In this document: one piece after another, positions 48,286 to 62,500 of the stretch | Numbering within the stretch: position 1 is the first letter of the stretch | How the letters are laid out: every line of letters begins with the position of its first letter | Origin: Pontederia crassipes | Lineage: Eukaryota; Streptophyta; Magnoliopsida; Commelinales; Pontederiaceae | NCBI GenBank assembly: GCA_030549335.1 | Contig: CM060187.1 | Location: forward strand, 58,486,203 to 58,550,202 | Reading direction: 5' to 3' | Length of the DNA stretch: 64,000 bases | Notes under the pieces: model-generated | Databases searched by the model: none | Told to the model about the DNA's origin: nothing | What the model saw: only the letters and a program-made list of their open reading frames with translations | Position numbers and translations under genes: made by a program

Positions 48286-48704
48286 TGTTAGGATTTCTGC
48301 ACGAGTACTGCAAAAAAATTCGAGAAATTTAAGGCGACGTAAAATTTTATTAGATGAAAAAATCAGAAGAGGATTAAGATCAGATTACTTTTTGTTTGGA
48401 TCCCTAGGGAGTTTATATAGGCACTCTCTTCTACAAATGATAGGAATTACAAACCGACTGAGACTCTGAATTAATTCCTCAAAATTAGAACACCTATGTC
48501 GTGATAAGAAAATAAATCACATATAAAGTACCCCATAAAATTTTGCTCAGGGGGCTCCTCCCCCAGTATGCCCTAGATCCCCCTAGACTCCACAGGCTCG
48601 CTAAAAGAGCAGCGAGACTCACGTAGTGCGAGGACGTCTTTTACTTCAAAGTGTCATGGAATCTGACAAGTCCAATTAGAATAGGATTCAAGGCGTTATT
48701 AACA
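48286..48704 (-). repeat. Copia 5' LTR
   Basis: The 419-bp partner of 42600-43025, with TG...CA ends. The primer-binding-like site lies immediately inside it at about 48272-48283. Confidence 0.88.
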
Positions 48705-50552
48705 CTTAACCTATTAGAAATACATTCATCGCTATATTTATCTTCTTAACAACTCATATAAGCTTGATATTTCATTAGTACTCGGGGCAGGTTTCAGAGT
48801 ATTTATTCATAGTTGTATTTATCAATTCAGTTCAGTGATTAAGCAGGCAATTGCTGAGACTGTTTGGTTCACTGAACCCCAACCCAAGGGAATCTCAAGA
48901 GAGCACGTTGGTTGCTGCAGTTCAACCTGCAAATAAGGAATAGGAGAAGACCGGGTGTTGGATGCTCTTCGAGGCAGATTTTCAGAAAACTCCAAATCCA
49001 GAGGCCGAGGTAGAGATCACCAACAAAGGAAGGCACACGAGCGATCACTAGAAGGAGCCTGTACTGCTATTTTGTGGGTGGTTTAATCCGGAGCAATTGC
49101 CAAGTGACCTCACTTGAGGAAATATACTACTGCTAGTCCCAGTTTGGCTTGAGAGCTCTTGTTGTTGCAAATTTTGTCGAACGCCAATTTTTTTAAGATG
49201 GTGGACCTTAAACTAATGATGGCAAAATTAAAAAAAAAATTGTGAGAGCAATGAATTCTTGCTCCTTCCACGAACACTTGCTCTCATTGAATTATCTGTC
49301 TCTCGCTCCAAGAACAACAAAAAAGGCTATAATAAAGAATAAAGTGCAATTTTGCTCCTTTTTTTTCTTTCTTGTTTTTTCAAAAAAAAAATTTGCCAAA
49401 CGGGGCAAATTAGAGGATTGGAGTTCGTGACTGTGGAACAAATTAGATATTAGAGGTTTAATTCTACAAGGACTCTTAACAAAAATATATTAGACGTACA
49501 ATTCAGAGTCGATTCATTGGTGATCATTAACATTGTCTGAGAATAAAACTTCCTTCCAATTTGGATAGAGTGCCTTCTTTTTTTTTTCTCTCAGATTAGA
49601 CTATTTTCAGAGGCGGGATGGGAGGGCGTCGGATGGACGTGGAGCCTTCGGATAAGGTCAGCAGAAGGCTCAGTCAGCACTTGCTATCAGCTTTTTGTTT
49701 TCTTTGTCGACGAGGAACAAGAGTAGCTCAAAAAATCACACCTACCAAGGAAGAATCCAATCCAAGTGTGTTGACTCGGTGGACTCGAAAAGTAGAATGG
49801 GGTAAGTGAAGGCTATCACAGTATTACTGCAGTCCTGCGGTAAGATATATTTTAACTCAAACGTAGGGGATAAAATTACATTTCTTTTTTTTTCCTTTGT
49901 TTCGAGGGTAATTTCTTGGACCCTTTTTTTTCCTCTGAATCTATGATAAGTAAATTCTAGGAACAAAGTATTTACTTAACATTGAATCATTTTGCACTTA
50001 ATATAAAAATAAGAAGGTTTTAGAGGTACACGCGTACAGGAGTGCAAAACTGCAAAAGTATGGTGAATCTAACGGGGTCTTCGTGAAATTGGAGTCAGCG
50101 TTGGAGTTAAGATCAAGGGACAAAATATTTGAATCCAACTGTGGCGACACTGGTGACATTTTCTCTATTGTCATGCCAACTTTACAGCCAGGATGATGTC
50201 TACGTAAAAGAGGTAAAGAAAAGTCACACAGACGCTGACAAAATACTTGTTCGTGACCTTCCATTTCAACCTCCATAGTGTGTGTGAGAGAGAGAGATAA
50301 TATGACGCCACTGGCAGAAAGACCGTTTTATCAAAACATCTTGTACGGATTGGAAACGTAACAGTCTGAGCATGTTGAACATACATACAGAGAATATACA
50401 ATTTGAATGTACACTCACATAGAGAATAATTTACAGACCCGTTAGAATAGAATGTGCTCATCGGAGCAGCAGATGGGAAACAGTCATTTTATTACAATAG
50501 TACAGGATCACGAGAAAAGAAAAAACTTAAAACCAGTGCTATATGTACTCCA
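48705..50552. other. Intergenic DNA, nothing recognised
   Basis: Short frames at 49242-49430 and 49618-49809 have no recognisable family. The last 500 bp include the 3' flank of the coiled-coil gene reading from the right. Confidence 0.4.
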
Positions 50553-53500
50553 TTAGGAGACACTAGATTTCAGTTCCTGCTCGAGTTCATCAAACTCCCA
50601 GCCCCCTATCTCATCAGTTGAATAATCTCTGGTCACTTTTCCAAATTCCATTTCCAGTCTAGCGATCTCGGATTCAGGATCAAGGTGCTCGTCAGCTGTG
50701 CCTGAAGATAACCGTCGCGAATCAACTTTGGACCTTGGAGAAATAGCCTGTGGAGTAGATGATGCTCCTTCTTGCAACGTGTCCTGCAGCTGAGTTGATT
50801 TATCTTGGGGCATCTCGATCTCTAACAAGGGTCTTTCGATAGATCCAAAATCCACTCTCATTTTTTCAACGGACTCAAACAATTCCTTGACCCCAGAATC
50901 ATCTCTCCTGCATGGACGATAGACATAAATCAAATGAATTTTCATGAAAAAAAATGAGTTTCCTTATCATTTACTCTAGGAATTGTAGTACCTGTAACCA
51001 TTTTCCCTGTCTGCATAAAAGAGCTCCTTCATGTGATCAACTACACTGAAGGTGGCAACAATCTAAAGGATAACATCATTGAAATCCAGTTACAATACAA
51101 ATATTTTTAGTAGTCACCAAAGTGATTTTTTTTTTTTTTTGAGAAGGGAAAGGATGACTACCCTTAGGTTGTCATCCAGATGTATATATAACACCAAAAA
51201 TACCAAAGTGAAAATAATTTTTGGGTGGGACGTGATTTTTGAATTTTTTTTTTTTTGAGAAGGGAAAGGATGACTACCCTTAGTTGTCATCCAGATGTAT
51301 ATATAACACCAAAAATACCAAAGTGAAAATAATTTTTGGGTGGGATGTGATTTTTGAATCATTTCAAAAATCACATCCCACCCAAAAAAGGGATAAAAAG
51401 CTTATTCTCTCAATCAATGCCTAGAGCTTACCTACACCCATGCCAGATTCATCAAATAATAGATCAAAGAGGTAGAGATTCAACAAGAAAAAAAATAAAG
51501 AAAATGACTACCTGGGATGGGAACACTTGTAATTATCTTTATAGTGTCCTACCAGAATAATATTCCTTCGTAATATATACAATTGAGAAGATAGAAGAAT
51601 GGCATAGCTCAATTTAAAAAACTGCAAGAAAACTAATCAGACGGTAGCCAATTTAGTGGTAAAACAAAGGAACTTTATAGCGCAATATGTGTGACTGAAT
51701 TATTTTTTTTATATAATAAAATATATCTATTCTGATTCGATATGATTCATTTATTAAAATCATCCTTATTTTTGAAATTTTAAATAATTGTTATGAGATG
51801 TGAAAAGGCAATATGTTTTGAATAAATATGATCATTAAGTTGACATAAATCTAATGCTGATTAATGAATCATTGCATTTATTTATGATCATGTCACATTT
51901 TGTTGTTGTTGTTGTCACATTTTGTAATATTTTTTATGGAAGAAAATTTAAAAAATGAAGAAAAAATGGTCAAAGGAGATGACACTTCACCTAACTAAAA
52001 AATTATCATGAAACATTATCTCATATTACACGTTAATGATTGTGTCTACGAGTTGAATAACATGCATCATACATTTGAGAAGTGTCATGACATACTAGTT
52101 AACATTAAACTAATTTGTTCAGTAAGTACCCAAAATAAAATTGAGTTTAATTGTAAAAAATGCCATAGTTGCAGAAAATCTACATCACTACCCAAGATAA
52201 AATTGTTAAAATCGTGTCAGTTGCAGAAAACTGTATCACAAATCACACTACCATAGTAGTCTCTTTCTAAAAGGAACTACCATACTTTTGTTTTGAAAGG
52301 TAAAAGAACAACCAAACTTATTCAGCAAGCATGGTTGAATAACGATACTGAAAGAAGAGATCGTGACTACCTTAGTCTCTACTTGCAGATATTCTTCCTC
52401 AAGATGTTTCCTTGGATTTGATTCCTTATTTTTTTCTCCATCTGAACTCGATAGCATGTCTGAGCTGCAATTTGCAGATTATGGAAGGAAATAAGCAACC
52501 AAAAAATGTGCATTTGCTGAATCAATAGATGGCAAAACACAAGAGCACCGTACCTTTCAGCGATCATTTTAAGATTATCCACATATGTTCTTATACGGAT
52601 TATAGAAGGACCTAATTCTTCCTGAAAAAGAACAGATCCAAAGTCATGTCAACACTTAGGAGCATTTAATTGGTAATATTAGTGAGAAAAAAGTAATTAA
52701 CTTCTGGACATCCTCAAATAAATAGACAGAAAAAATGTAAACCTTGCAAGCAGAGAGGTAATGCCTAATCAACTTTAGGAAGCAATCTCTGTGAGTCTCC
52801 AGCTCACCACTTTTAACAACGACAATGTACATGAAAAGCACAGGTGATGCCACATTTAGATATCAGAAATAAAATGCATTTAAATAATAATGTTGCGGGG
52901 AATGAACACATTTAGTAACAAAACAATAATAGGATTACATACACATCCTCCCTGTCCTTCAATTCTACATATGACGTCTGTAACTGCCAAGTATCTTCTA
53001 AGAAATTCATCCATGTTTGAATAACATCAGCTTCTATTTTGCATGATGAAATGGATTTTAAAAGTTCAACCTCCTAACTCCATGCCAAAAGAGCACCAGT
53101 TAGAAAAACAAGATTTGAGACTTGTGTTGACAAGGAATTTTGACAAGGTATAGCAAAGGGATGCGTATAATTAAATCTGGAAGACCTTTGCTTTAAGATG
53201 CAAAAGAATCTGATTGCTTGCTTCATCAAACTGGTCCCTCTCCTCCCTGGTCTTGTTGAGTCGTGAAACAGCAGCAGCCAAGGAAATATTAACCTAGATT
53301 TCATGACACAAAGTTAGTGAAGGATATTGGCTTAAGATAATTGAATCTTACAAATAAGCCAAGAGCCTAAATTATTATCCATAGATAGTGTATTAAATCT
53401 CAACAGGTTATTTAAAAAAGCTCTCAAGGTTATAGCTCAGATAATAATTATTAATAGGAGCATATTCATTTTTTAGACTATATGTCAATAAAATTCTGAG

Positions 53501-56500
53501 TCAGTGCTTATACCTATTTGACAACACATGGAATATATAAGAGTATCTTATCTTTCCCGAGAGGTAAAAGGCATCTTAGTTTTTTAAGGAGGTAAAGTAC
53601 ATCAATAGGTCAAAAACATCTTTGTTTTTATGCAGTAAAAAATATCTTTTTTCTTAAGGGGTAAAGAAAATCTTGTAAGGTCCAAAGTCAGTCTAACAAC
53701 AACAACAAAGCCTTATCCCACTAGGTGGGGTCGGCTAAAAGTCAGTCTAACACTAAACTTAAACAATATGATCAGAACAGCATCCTAAATGCAAAGTACA
53801 ATTGCTTATTACATTTGCAACAATTACTTCATCATAGTCTAGCATACTCCTACTAACAAGAGTTTTAATTCAGCAAAAAGTGCACCTAAAAACTTCTTTC
53901 ATTACACAAAAATACAAAAGTCATACCAAATTCCTCATAGTCAATAATACAACTTAAAAACTGATTAGATTCAGTATATGTACATATTATTCGACTAGTG
54001 AATGCCCCAAAACAAGGAAGCTGGGATACTAAGGGGCCGTTTGGTTCATAGATAAAGTGTGGAATAGCTTCCTATTCTGATGATTATCGCCAAACGGGTA
54101 GCGGATTAAGGTTAAGTCGGTCAACGTACGTTTTCTTTGAAACCACCTTGGAACTCGTGATACCACTATTTTATTCTACAAAACAGCAAGATTTTTATTC
54201 CACCAGAACAAAGGAATAGACATATTCTCACATTTTTCATCTTTTACCATTTCTTTTATTTTTTTATAATTTAACCATATATTATTATTTAATTATTTTT
54301 ATTATAATAACAATAATAAATGTCAATTAGTTATAATAAAATAATTTAATTATAAAATGTAATATATTTAAAAGTTATTCTTTTTCCACCAAACAGAGAA
54401 GAGAATACGAATATGACAAGAATATTATATTCTTCTGAATAATTTTTATTATTCTTCAAAAGTTATTCTTTGTCCAAACGGCCCCTAAAGGCTTGTCTCA
54501 GCCTACAAGAAAGTGTGTTTTAAAACCTAAAATATGATTGAACAGTTTTTTTGTCGAACAAACAGTTTGGTAGCTTCTATAACAAGTAGCAACAATATTA
54601 AGACATTTTTTTGAGAGGGAACAATAATAAGTCATTAAATTGCATACGTCAGGGAATAGCATCATGAATCTCATATTCCAATGGCACTTAGTGACTTACT
54701 AATCGCAACAATGCAAGTTAATCCAACATTCTGCATACAACTCTTTACAACGTCTATTTAAATCTTCTTTCAGAAAGCAATACTAGTTTTTCATTAAACC
54801 CGCTTTGAGATGCCCAAGCATGATTTACAAAATGCATGAAAGGAAACATCCCATGAGTATGAAAGTAAAATGGAGAAAGAACAGTTTAAGACAAAAACAG
54901 ACAAAAGCTATAAAAATAACTTTTTAAATAAGAAACCATGTGAACGGTTGCACATTGCTATAAACAATAACCAATTAGACTCCTTATCCAAAAAGGCAAC
55001 CCTAGCATTGTTAATCAAGTGTGCATAATTCTCAAAAAAAAAATCCAGCATGCACAGAACATCTCTAACAATCCCCTGTTGTGGAGAGCTAATGCCTATA
55101 TTGATCTTTGAACTAAGACAACCTTAAAAACATCCAGCATGCACAGAACATCTGTAACAGTCCCTTGAATTAAGATAACCTCAAAATTTTGAAGAATGAA
55201 AAGTACCTTTTTTAATTCAGCCTCTAAGTCATCTCTTTGCTTTTCAAGTCCAGCAATCTCAGAGTGAAGCTCCTGGTTAAGATTGATAATTAATCAATTG
55301 ACTCTATATAAGATACTAGATCTGGAGATATTAGCAATTCTAGATGAAAGTTGATACAGCACTTTTTTCATGGCAGACGTGCCAACTCCTAAACTAACGG
55401 AAAAGGAAAAATGAACACAAATTTGATGCTTGAATCACTATTACGGATGCCTGCCAAATTATGCTCCATGACTAGGTCATTATCCTTGACTGAAGGAAGA
55501 TCCAGATTTAATGCCAGAAAACACCCCAGAATAGCAGGAGAAAGAGCTTCCCCAGGAGCGAGAACACTGACTCTTAAAACATTGGATGTGACGGCTTCAA
55601 ATGGCAGAAAAATTTAACTACAATGTAACAATAAAAATATTTTCTTACATTTTTGTCGCCCTTGCAAAGAAAAAAAATACGACATTAGGATGCGTTAAAA
55701 CTTGAAAGCAACATAATGATCCGATTAACATGTGAAATAAGACTCTTCATGGCACCGTAACCTTGTAGGACTCATATTTTTATGCATAAATTTGGTTTCT
55801 TTTTGTGGAGCTCAATATGATATCAATGTAACCACAAAAATACTTCATATTAACTACAAAACAGTAAGCATGCAGAGGTATATGCATGTACCTAAAAACA
55901 TCTAAATTGAATGATAAGAAAGGACTAAAGGAAGATGAGATATTTTCTCTCTCCATAACCAACAAAATAGTAAAAAGGGAATTGCTTCAAAGATGCAAGA
56001 AACTCTTCTTAATAACCAGTGTTATGAAAGTACAAAGGTAATAATATTCCCTTATGATAAGTAGAATGGTTGGTACAACATTATGATTGCCCAGTCATGT
56101 AAAAGAGTCATTTCACTCGCAAAGTAAATTTTTACCTGCTCGATATCACCAACTTCCTTGGCCTTGGATACACGAAAATTAAGAGCCTCTTCCTTCTGAT
56201 TCCTGGATATCACAACAGAAATGTAACAGAATACTCAGATCCAAATGGTTCTCAAAATGAAAAGGGCTTTGCTCAGAAGCGCATGTTTATTAGGCAACAA
56301 AAATTCAATGGTTATATCCACATAAGCAATGGTGGATATTCATTACATTGTAGAAATGTTCTGAATAATTCCTCTCACGTAAGAACAAGGGCTCCAATAT
56401 GCGATCAGCAACCTTTGTTCATATAAGATGAAAGATATAATGACACAACATGTTCGGATTCACATTCAAAAGTTTTTTGGATAGGCATGCCGCATGCAAA

Positions 56501-59500
56501 TCTTCGATATCTCAGAAATAACATTCACAAGTATGTGGTAAATTTGCACATGTATCACATATTTATAACAGGGCTTCACATTAGAGGCGTGCATAATCTC
56601 TTCACTTCTTGCAAATTTGATATGACATCTAGAAACTCATTCTGTAATGAATAAGCATTTTCATGTATTAGACTTCTTCAAAATTGCAGATGTTCATATA
56701 GGGTAAAAGGTATTGTATGAATTTTGACCTGTGCTCTAAAATCCGCTTTTCTGCCTTAGAGGAAGAGTTGGCAAGAGATTCAGCAAGAATCTTCAACTTC
56801 TCAACCTAGTTATGGGGAAAAGATTAGCAAAAACAGATATAAAGTTGGCAAAACATGTATGGACTCGTTGATTCATGAATAGAAATAGAAATGCAACATA
56901 AACAAAGAAAAAAAATCAAAATACATGCAAGCCTTTTTCTTTTTTAGAGAGGTTTCTTTTTTGTTTAAGGTGGAAAGGATAACTATTCAATGTCAGTCAC
57001 TACTCCCTATTTATTAATAGAGAGACTTGTACCACATAACAAGCATTCACCCAAATCCTGGACCCCCCATAAATTACTTCATTTAGCTGGACAAATAGCC
57101 TAAAGATAACTTTATTCCACAGAAGACGCTTACTTCCACATATTTAAATGCACAACATAATTTCCAAGGCTAATACAACCAAAACTATAAAGAAGGATGA
57201 TTAGAAAATCTGCAAATATTTACTGTGCATAATCAGAAGTCAGAATTAAAGCAACATTTTAGCATAACTACACATATCAAGATATTCAGTGCCCAAAACA
57301 TTAGCCTTGTTTGTCCATCATTAATTCACTAGATCCGTGTGATATCTCACATATAATTGACTAAAGGTATCATTTGATCTAAAAATAATGAGATCCCCAA
57401 TTTCAGAGCATATCTTCTTAGCCAACAGCACAATAGCATGTTTATCTGAGCTCCCACGTAATAACCGACTCTGCCTCTGCTATTCTAAGGGTCAAATCCA
57501 TTAAGACACCTAAAAGTTAGGCTATAATTTCCTATTTGCCTCAACAGGTAAATGGATATATCATCACTAAAACAAATGTTATATTTATATGACTCTGCCT
57601 CTGTCATTCTAAGGGTCAAACTCATTGTAACACCTATAAGTTAGGCTATAATTGCCTATTTGCCTCAACAGGCAATTCGATAGATCATCATTAAAACAAA
57701 TATTATATTTAACTCTTCTGTAATTTGTCATGCATCTAATGTGCAAACAAAAAAATATCCATAATTCAAGCACAAAAATTTGGAGAAAATTGGAGATTTG
57801 CCTTCTGAGAATGGGCCTCTATAGAGTCCCCACTTCTTATGGTTTTCTTCTTCAACAGCATATCTTCCAGATTAGAGCACAGGCGAACTTCTGACAGAGC
57901 TACTTTCAGATCCTAAAAGACAAAATCATGAAGATAAATCATACAATTTTGTGGAAAAACCATAAATCGTACAGTTCACCAACAGAAAGCTACGTAGAAG
58001 AGAACGAAACAATATGTGAAACATCTCCTCAAAAAAAGCAATATATGAAACAATTTGCATTACGAACTGGATAAGGTAAAATAAAATAAAACGATGAGCT
58101 AATATACAGGTAATTTGTGGTCTTCACACCTTAGCTTAACAACAAATATTCTTAGCTTATCAATTTGCAACACATTTTACATTGGAGAGGACATGAAAGA
58201 GCAAACTTTTTCCATCCTGTCAGTCTATCCAACTGACTCTAATACTCTATCATCTTATGCTTAAATCAATCCATAACCCGATGGGCTGACCAAAATTTAG
58301 AGCAACCAACTTGCAGTATTAACATAAGCACAACAACAATATGTACCCATTCAAACTACCCAGTCCTTGTCGACATCCATCCCAACTCATTCAACTCTAC
58401 TTCAACAACCCAAAAAAACTCTACTTGAACAATGTAGCTTATCGTCGTAACATCTTGAGTTTCCTCACCATGTCTCTAACACTCAATTTTCTTCAATCCT
58501 AGACAAAGTAGATTAAATCTTCCTAATTGGTATCCGTTTCATTCTTTTTTGAGGGAATATCCATTCTATGATGCACAATGCACATAATATATAGCGTTGA
58601 TCAACTCCATAATGTAAAACATAATATTGGGTTTGGTTGTGATGTGAACTTGAAATTGTTAGAATGCATTAGGTCAATCACAAGAATACTAGCTAAAGAA
58701 TACTGTTAGATATAGGCGGTCTCCTCCTATATCTTAGAATACTAGCAGTTACATATGAAAAGACACAAGATCTAGCTAAAGAATTACAATCTGTTGGGTG
58801 CGGGGATTTGGATGTAGAAGGTAACCACTTTCATATTGGATCAATTTTTTTGTTTTTTTCATCTTGATATCTAAGGCCATGTTACCATCACTTCCCCAAT
58901 ATTACCAAGTAGGACTGTGTAGGATGTTCTGTTATATTTTACTCTGGCGTTACTAGAGCTTATAACTTTTGTTCATAGAAATTTTTTTATCTTTAATCTA
59001 AAAAACTTGAACTCTGTAACACAGCATTTTCTAATTCAGAATAGGCTGCTTTGATTTTACAATTTGTCTGCAAGAATATGAAATACCAACATTAATTTGA
59101 TTACAGATATGAGGTTAAATTGCCAATTGATGACAGAAGATTCATTGTGAAGTTAGAGCAACATATTTTATTTATGTTTATTTTTCCTGAGCCTCATGGA
59201 CACTTGTCAACTAATGCCATGAATACCTGCTTACATGTGTTGTTCCGTTTCATTTTTTAGCATTTTTTTAGTTTTCCTTTGTTGCAAAAGCTACTTTTTA
59301 TTCTCTAAAAAAATGCTACGTTTATTGTCCTGTTACAGACCTTTCTTCGCCTTTATTCTCTAAAAAAACTCCGCCTATGTTTTATAGCCGGTCTCAAGTC
59401 CGGATAAAGGAGGAGGGTTGTGTTAGGCCCCGACAGCCAGCGTAAAACCCTGTCGAATCTCATGAACATGGATCAACGAATATGGCGTCGTATGATCCAT

Positions 59501-62500
59501 GTAGCCGACCCCACCTAGTGGGATAAGGCTTTGTTGTTGTTGTTGTTGCATTAGGTCAATCACGTAAGGACCTTTGAATGTTCTGCATTCATAAAATCTT
59601 ATTTAAAATAATCCTGGGTGTGAAATTGACATAAATTCACACAGCGTAAGACCACAACTGCTTTATTGGAGGAAAAAAGGATGATTAGAAAGAATTTATC
59701 ACTAGGTATGTAACCAGGAAACATAACAATGATAAATAAAATTAAAGAAATGAGCTTATATGCATGATTGATTGTTTTCAGTAATCTTTTCCAAGAGCAG
59801 CAACATATCTTTTTGAAAAAAAAAAAACACAAGATTTACCTCTACAGAACCAAGTTTTGCCTTTTCATCATAGTCTGCACCTGAAATAGCTTGCAATGTG
59901 GTTATCTTAGGTCGTAATTTTGAGACTTCAGATTCTAACCTGAAATCAACATGAATCAGAACTGAGAATAGTTCATGCCTATCCATCCTTGGAACAGGAG
60001 CTACTACCAATTAATTGACAGAAGACTTGTGCGGATCATTTTTTACTTCATACATATGACAAACTATTGATTTTAACATGTAACCCAACTTCTTACTTTA
60101 GATGAAATCCTCCTCTTTTGTATATAAAAAATCAAATAACTAGATGCTGCTACCCTAACATAGATAGATAGTAGTACACAAACATATACATAGTATAAAC
60201 ACAATGGGTCTAATATAGGTGTGGCATCCTTCAGATGCTACAATGTCTAGCATATTCCTATCAGCTGTCAATTAAGCTAATGATTGATCTGAAGTTATTA
60301 TGCAGTGCAACATTCAATGAACAATATGCCTATATTTTCCCCCCATACATTTGTGGATCAATACATATTTACTATTGCAACAGCTGCACAAAATACTCGA
60401 CTCCAAGGCAGGTCGAGTGCATACAACACAATCCATGTCCTGACATAGTGATTTTTTCAAGGGGATGGTAGTCATAAGTTAGCAAAAAACTCCGAACAAC
60501 TACATGGTGCAAGTAAAGGATGATCATTATTAGAAGAAATGCATAAGATGAAAAGAATTTCCATGTTCGTACAGTTTTTCTTGATTTTCTAAATGAATAT
60601 TTTTGCCCAACAAGGAAAAACATCAATCAAGGCACTCTAACTTTTCACCTTAAGACTTCTGCATTTATTTTCAGTCCTGAAATTGCAGCTTGAGCAAACT
60701 GAAGAAGCTCCTCACGCTTAACCTGAAAAATAAATGGATGTCACAAGAGCCATCAAGTATATGCTTAAGTGAAATACTTGTTTTCAAATTAAAATCCACA
60801 AAGCATGCCTAAATTATCTTTACTTATAGACACAGCACACTAAGAGCTAAAGAAAAATGCTAATTTTCCTCGGTAATGGGAAAAATAGTCGTTTAACAAA
60901 ATTGTGCAATTAGCCAACCCCACCTAGTGGGATAAGGCTTTGTTGTTGTTGTTAACAAAATTGTGCAATAAGATAACAAGCAAACTGTGGTGAATTGCCC
61001 CTAAAGACATAAAGTAAACGATTATTGTGTCCAAAATGCTAATCAAAGTTAGTGATCATCAAGCAACGAATAAGAAAGAATATATCGTACAAGAAGTCAG
61101 AAACAATAAGCGAATATCAGCAAATTGCAATTTCAACATTTTCACATGAGCTTATCACATGCCAGGAGTTAATGAAAAGTTTAATGAATAATTAGTAAAT
61201 AAATTAAATAATGTAGATTTAAGAAGTAAAAAGAACAGATTCCATAGCGAAATAAAAGAAAAAAATGACGAGATATATACCAAAACTTCATCCTCGTAAT
61301 TCGAGAATGCTTTTGCCAGGTCTTGTATGCTACTCATAATTGCATCATGAACTTCCTTTCCTCCTGTAAGACAGATTCTGCACATCATCAACCAAAATAT
61401 TAATTTGAGTTACAAACTCATTAGCTCCAGAATGTTAATTTGTAAAGAAATGTCAAAAGAAAGCAAAAGCGAAGTTTAAAAGAAATAGAGAGACCACACA
61501 GTGCATAACTGTGAACCTAAATGTTAAAGATCTAACTTCGAGAAGCATATAACTTATATGGAACTATGGATGTGAAAGTTTTTAGGGACAAATGAAACTT
61601 TGAAGTTCCAGTAAAGACTATTAGGACCTACTGCCGCGGGATAAGTAACCATGAAATTAACAAAGTCACATTTCCGGAGATATGCATGATCTTTCAAGGC
61701 ATATTTAAGGTTGGAGATTAAACTTTGCACTGCCCTGTGATGAAGTAACCAAGGAAACTTTACAAAACAGGAATATAATTGCATGCACTAATTCCTGTGA
61801 TCACTTTCGATTTTCAGATAATAATTATAAATCCAATCATGTTAGAGCTCAACAACAACAACAAAGCATTATCCCACTAGGTGGGGTCAGCTACATGTTA
61901 GAGCTCATCAAGATTTTTTTTTTTTGCGAAATTTTCAAGTACTTGGTGGTTTGGTTTGCTATGATCGCCGTAGGAAGAGTAGCTAACTGGATCTCGGACA
62001 ACTCACCAAAGCACAAAAGCCAAGATCATTCACAAAATGGATTACCAATTTGAAGAGTGCATAGAAATTTGATAAAGCTGAACTTTTGTGAATTTCCTTT
62101 TCAACCACACCACAAGATTAATCAGTCGAATTCCAAAGATGTAGCATGATCTAGGGAAACTTCTCAAAGCTACTATTTCAACCAATGCACACATGGATCA
62201 AACATAAACCTACAAGATGTTTCCAAGAATCAACACCTCCATAACGGAGGAGAACATAGCATCACATTTATGACATACTCATCACAATATATAACAAAAG
62301 GAAAGGTTTGTGGAAATAACAGTATAAAAGAAGTAAAAAGTGTTTGTAGACCCACCCAAAAATCTCCAAGAGCAAAGAAACTTCTTCATCATTTGGAGCT
62401 TCAATAATCTGAGTCACAGAAAAGAGTTAACCTGTGGTTAACTTCCATGATCAGCAAGAAAAAACTACCATCAGAGTACACTAAAAAAACAGAGTATAGT

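Larger units (their letters stand above)
42600..48704 (-). mobile_element. Decayed Ty1/copia retrotransposon with nested solo LTR
   Basis: Both LTRs begin TGTTA and end TTATTAACA on the plus strand. Flanking five-base repeats are TTTAA and CTTAA. Inside the right LTR, a primer-binding-like TGATATCAGAGC (sense minus) resembles the initiator-Met tRNA complement used by copia elements. Reading to the left the order is gag, integrase, reverse transcriptase and RNase H, the copia order. Many stops and frameshifts make it dead. The LTRs differ substantially from one another, so insertion is old. Without the nested solo LTR the element would be about 4.8 kb, a normal copia size. Confidence 0.92.

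Noticed and set aside
49618-49966. Plus- and minus-strand frames of 63 and 74 codons
   Set aside because: No similarity to any family I know, and no gene structure around them.
59367-59547. tRNA-like or riboswitch-like folding of the SINE hairpins as an independent RNA gene
   Set aside because: The hairpins are conserved parts of a dispersed SINE with many truncated copies, so no separate RNA gene is supported.
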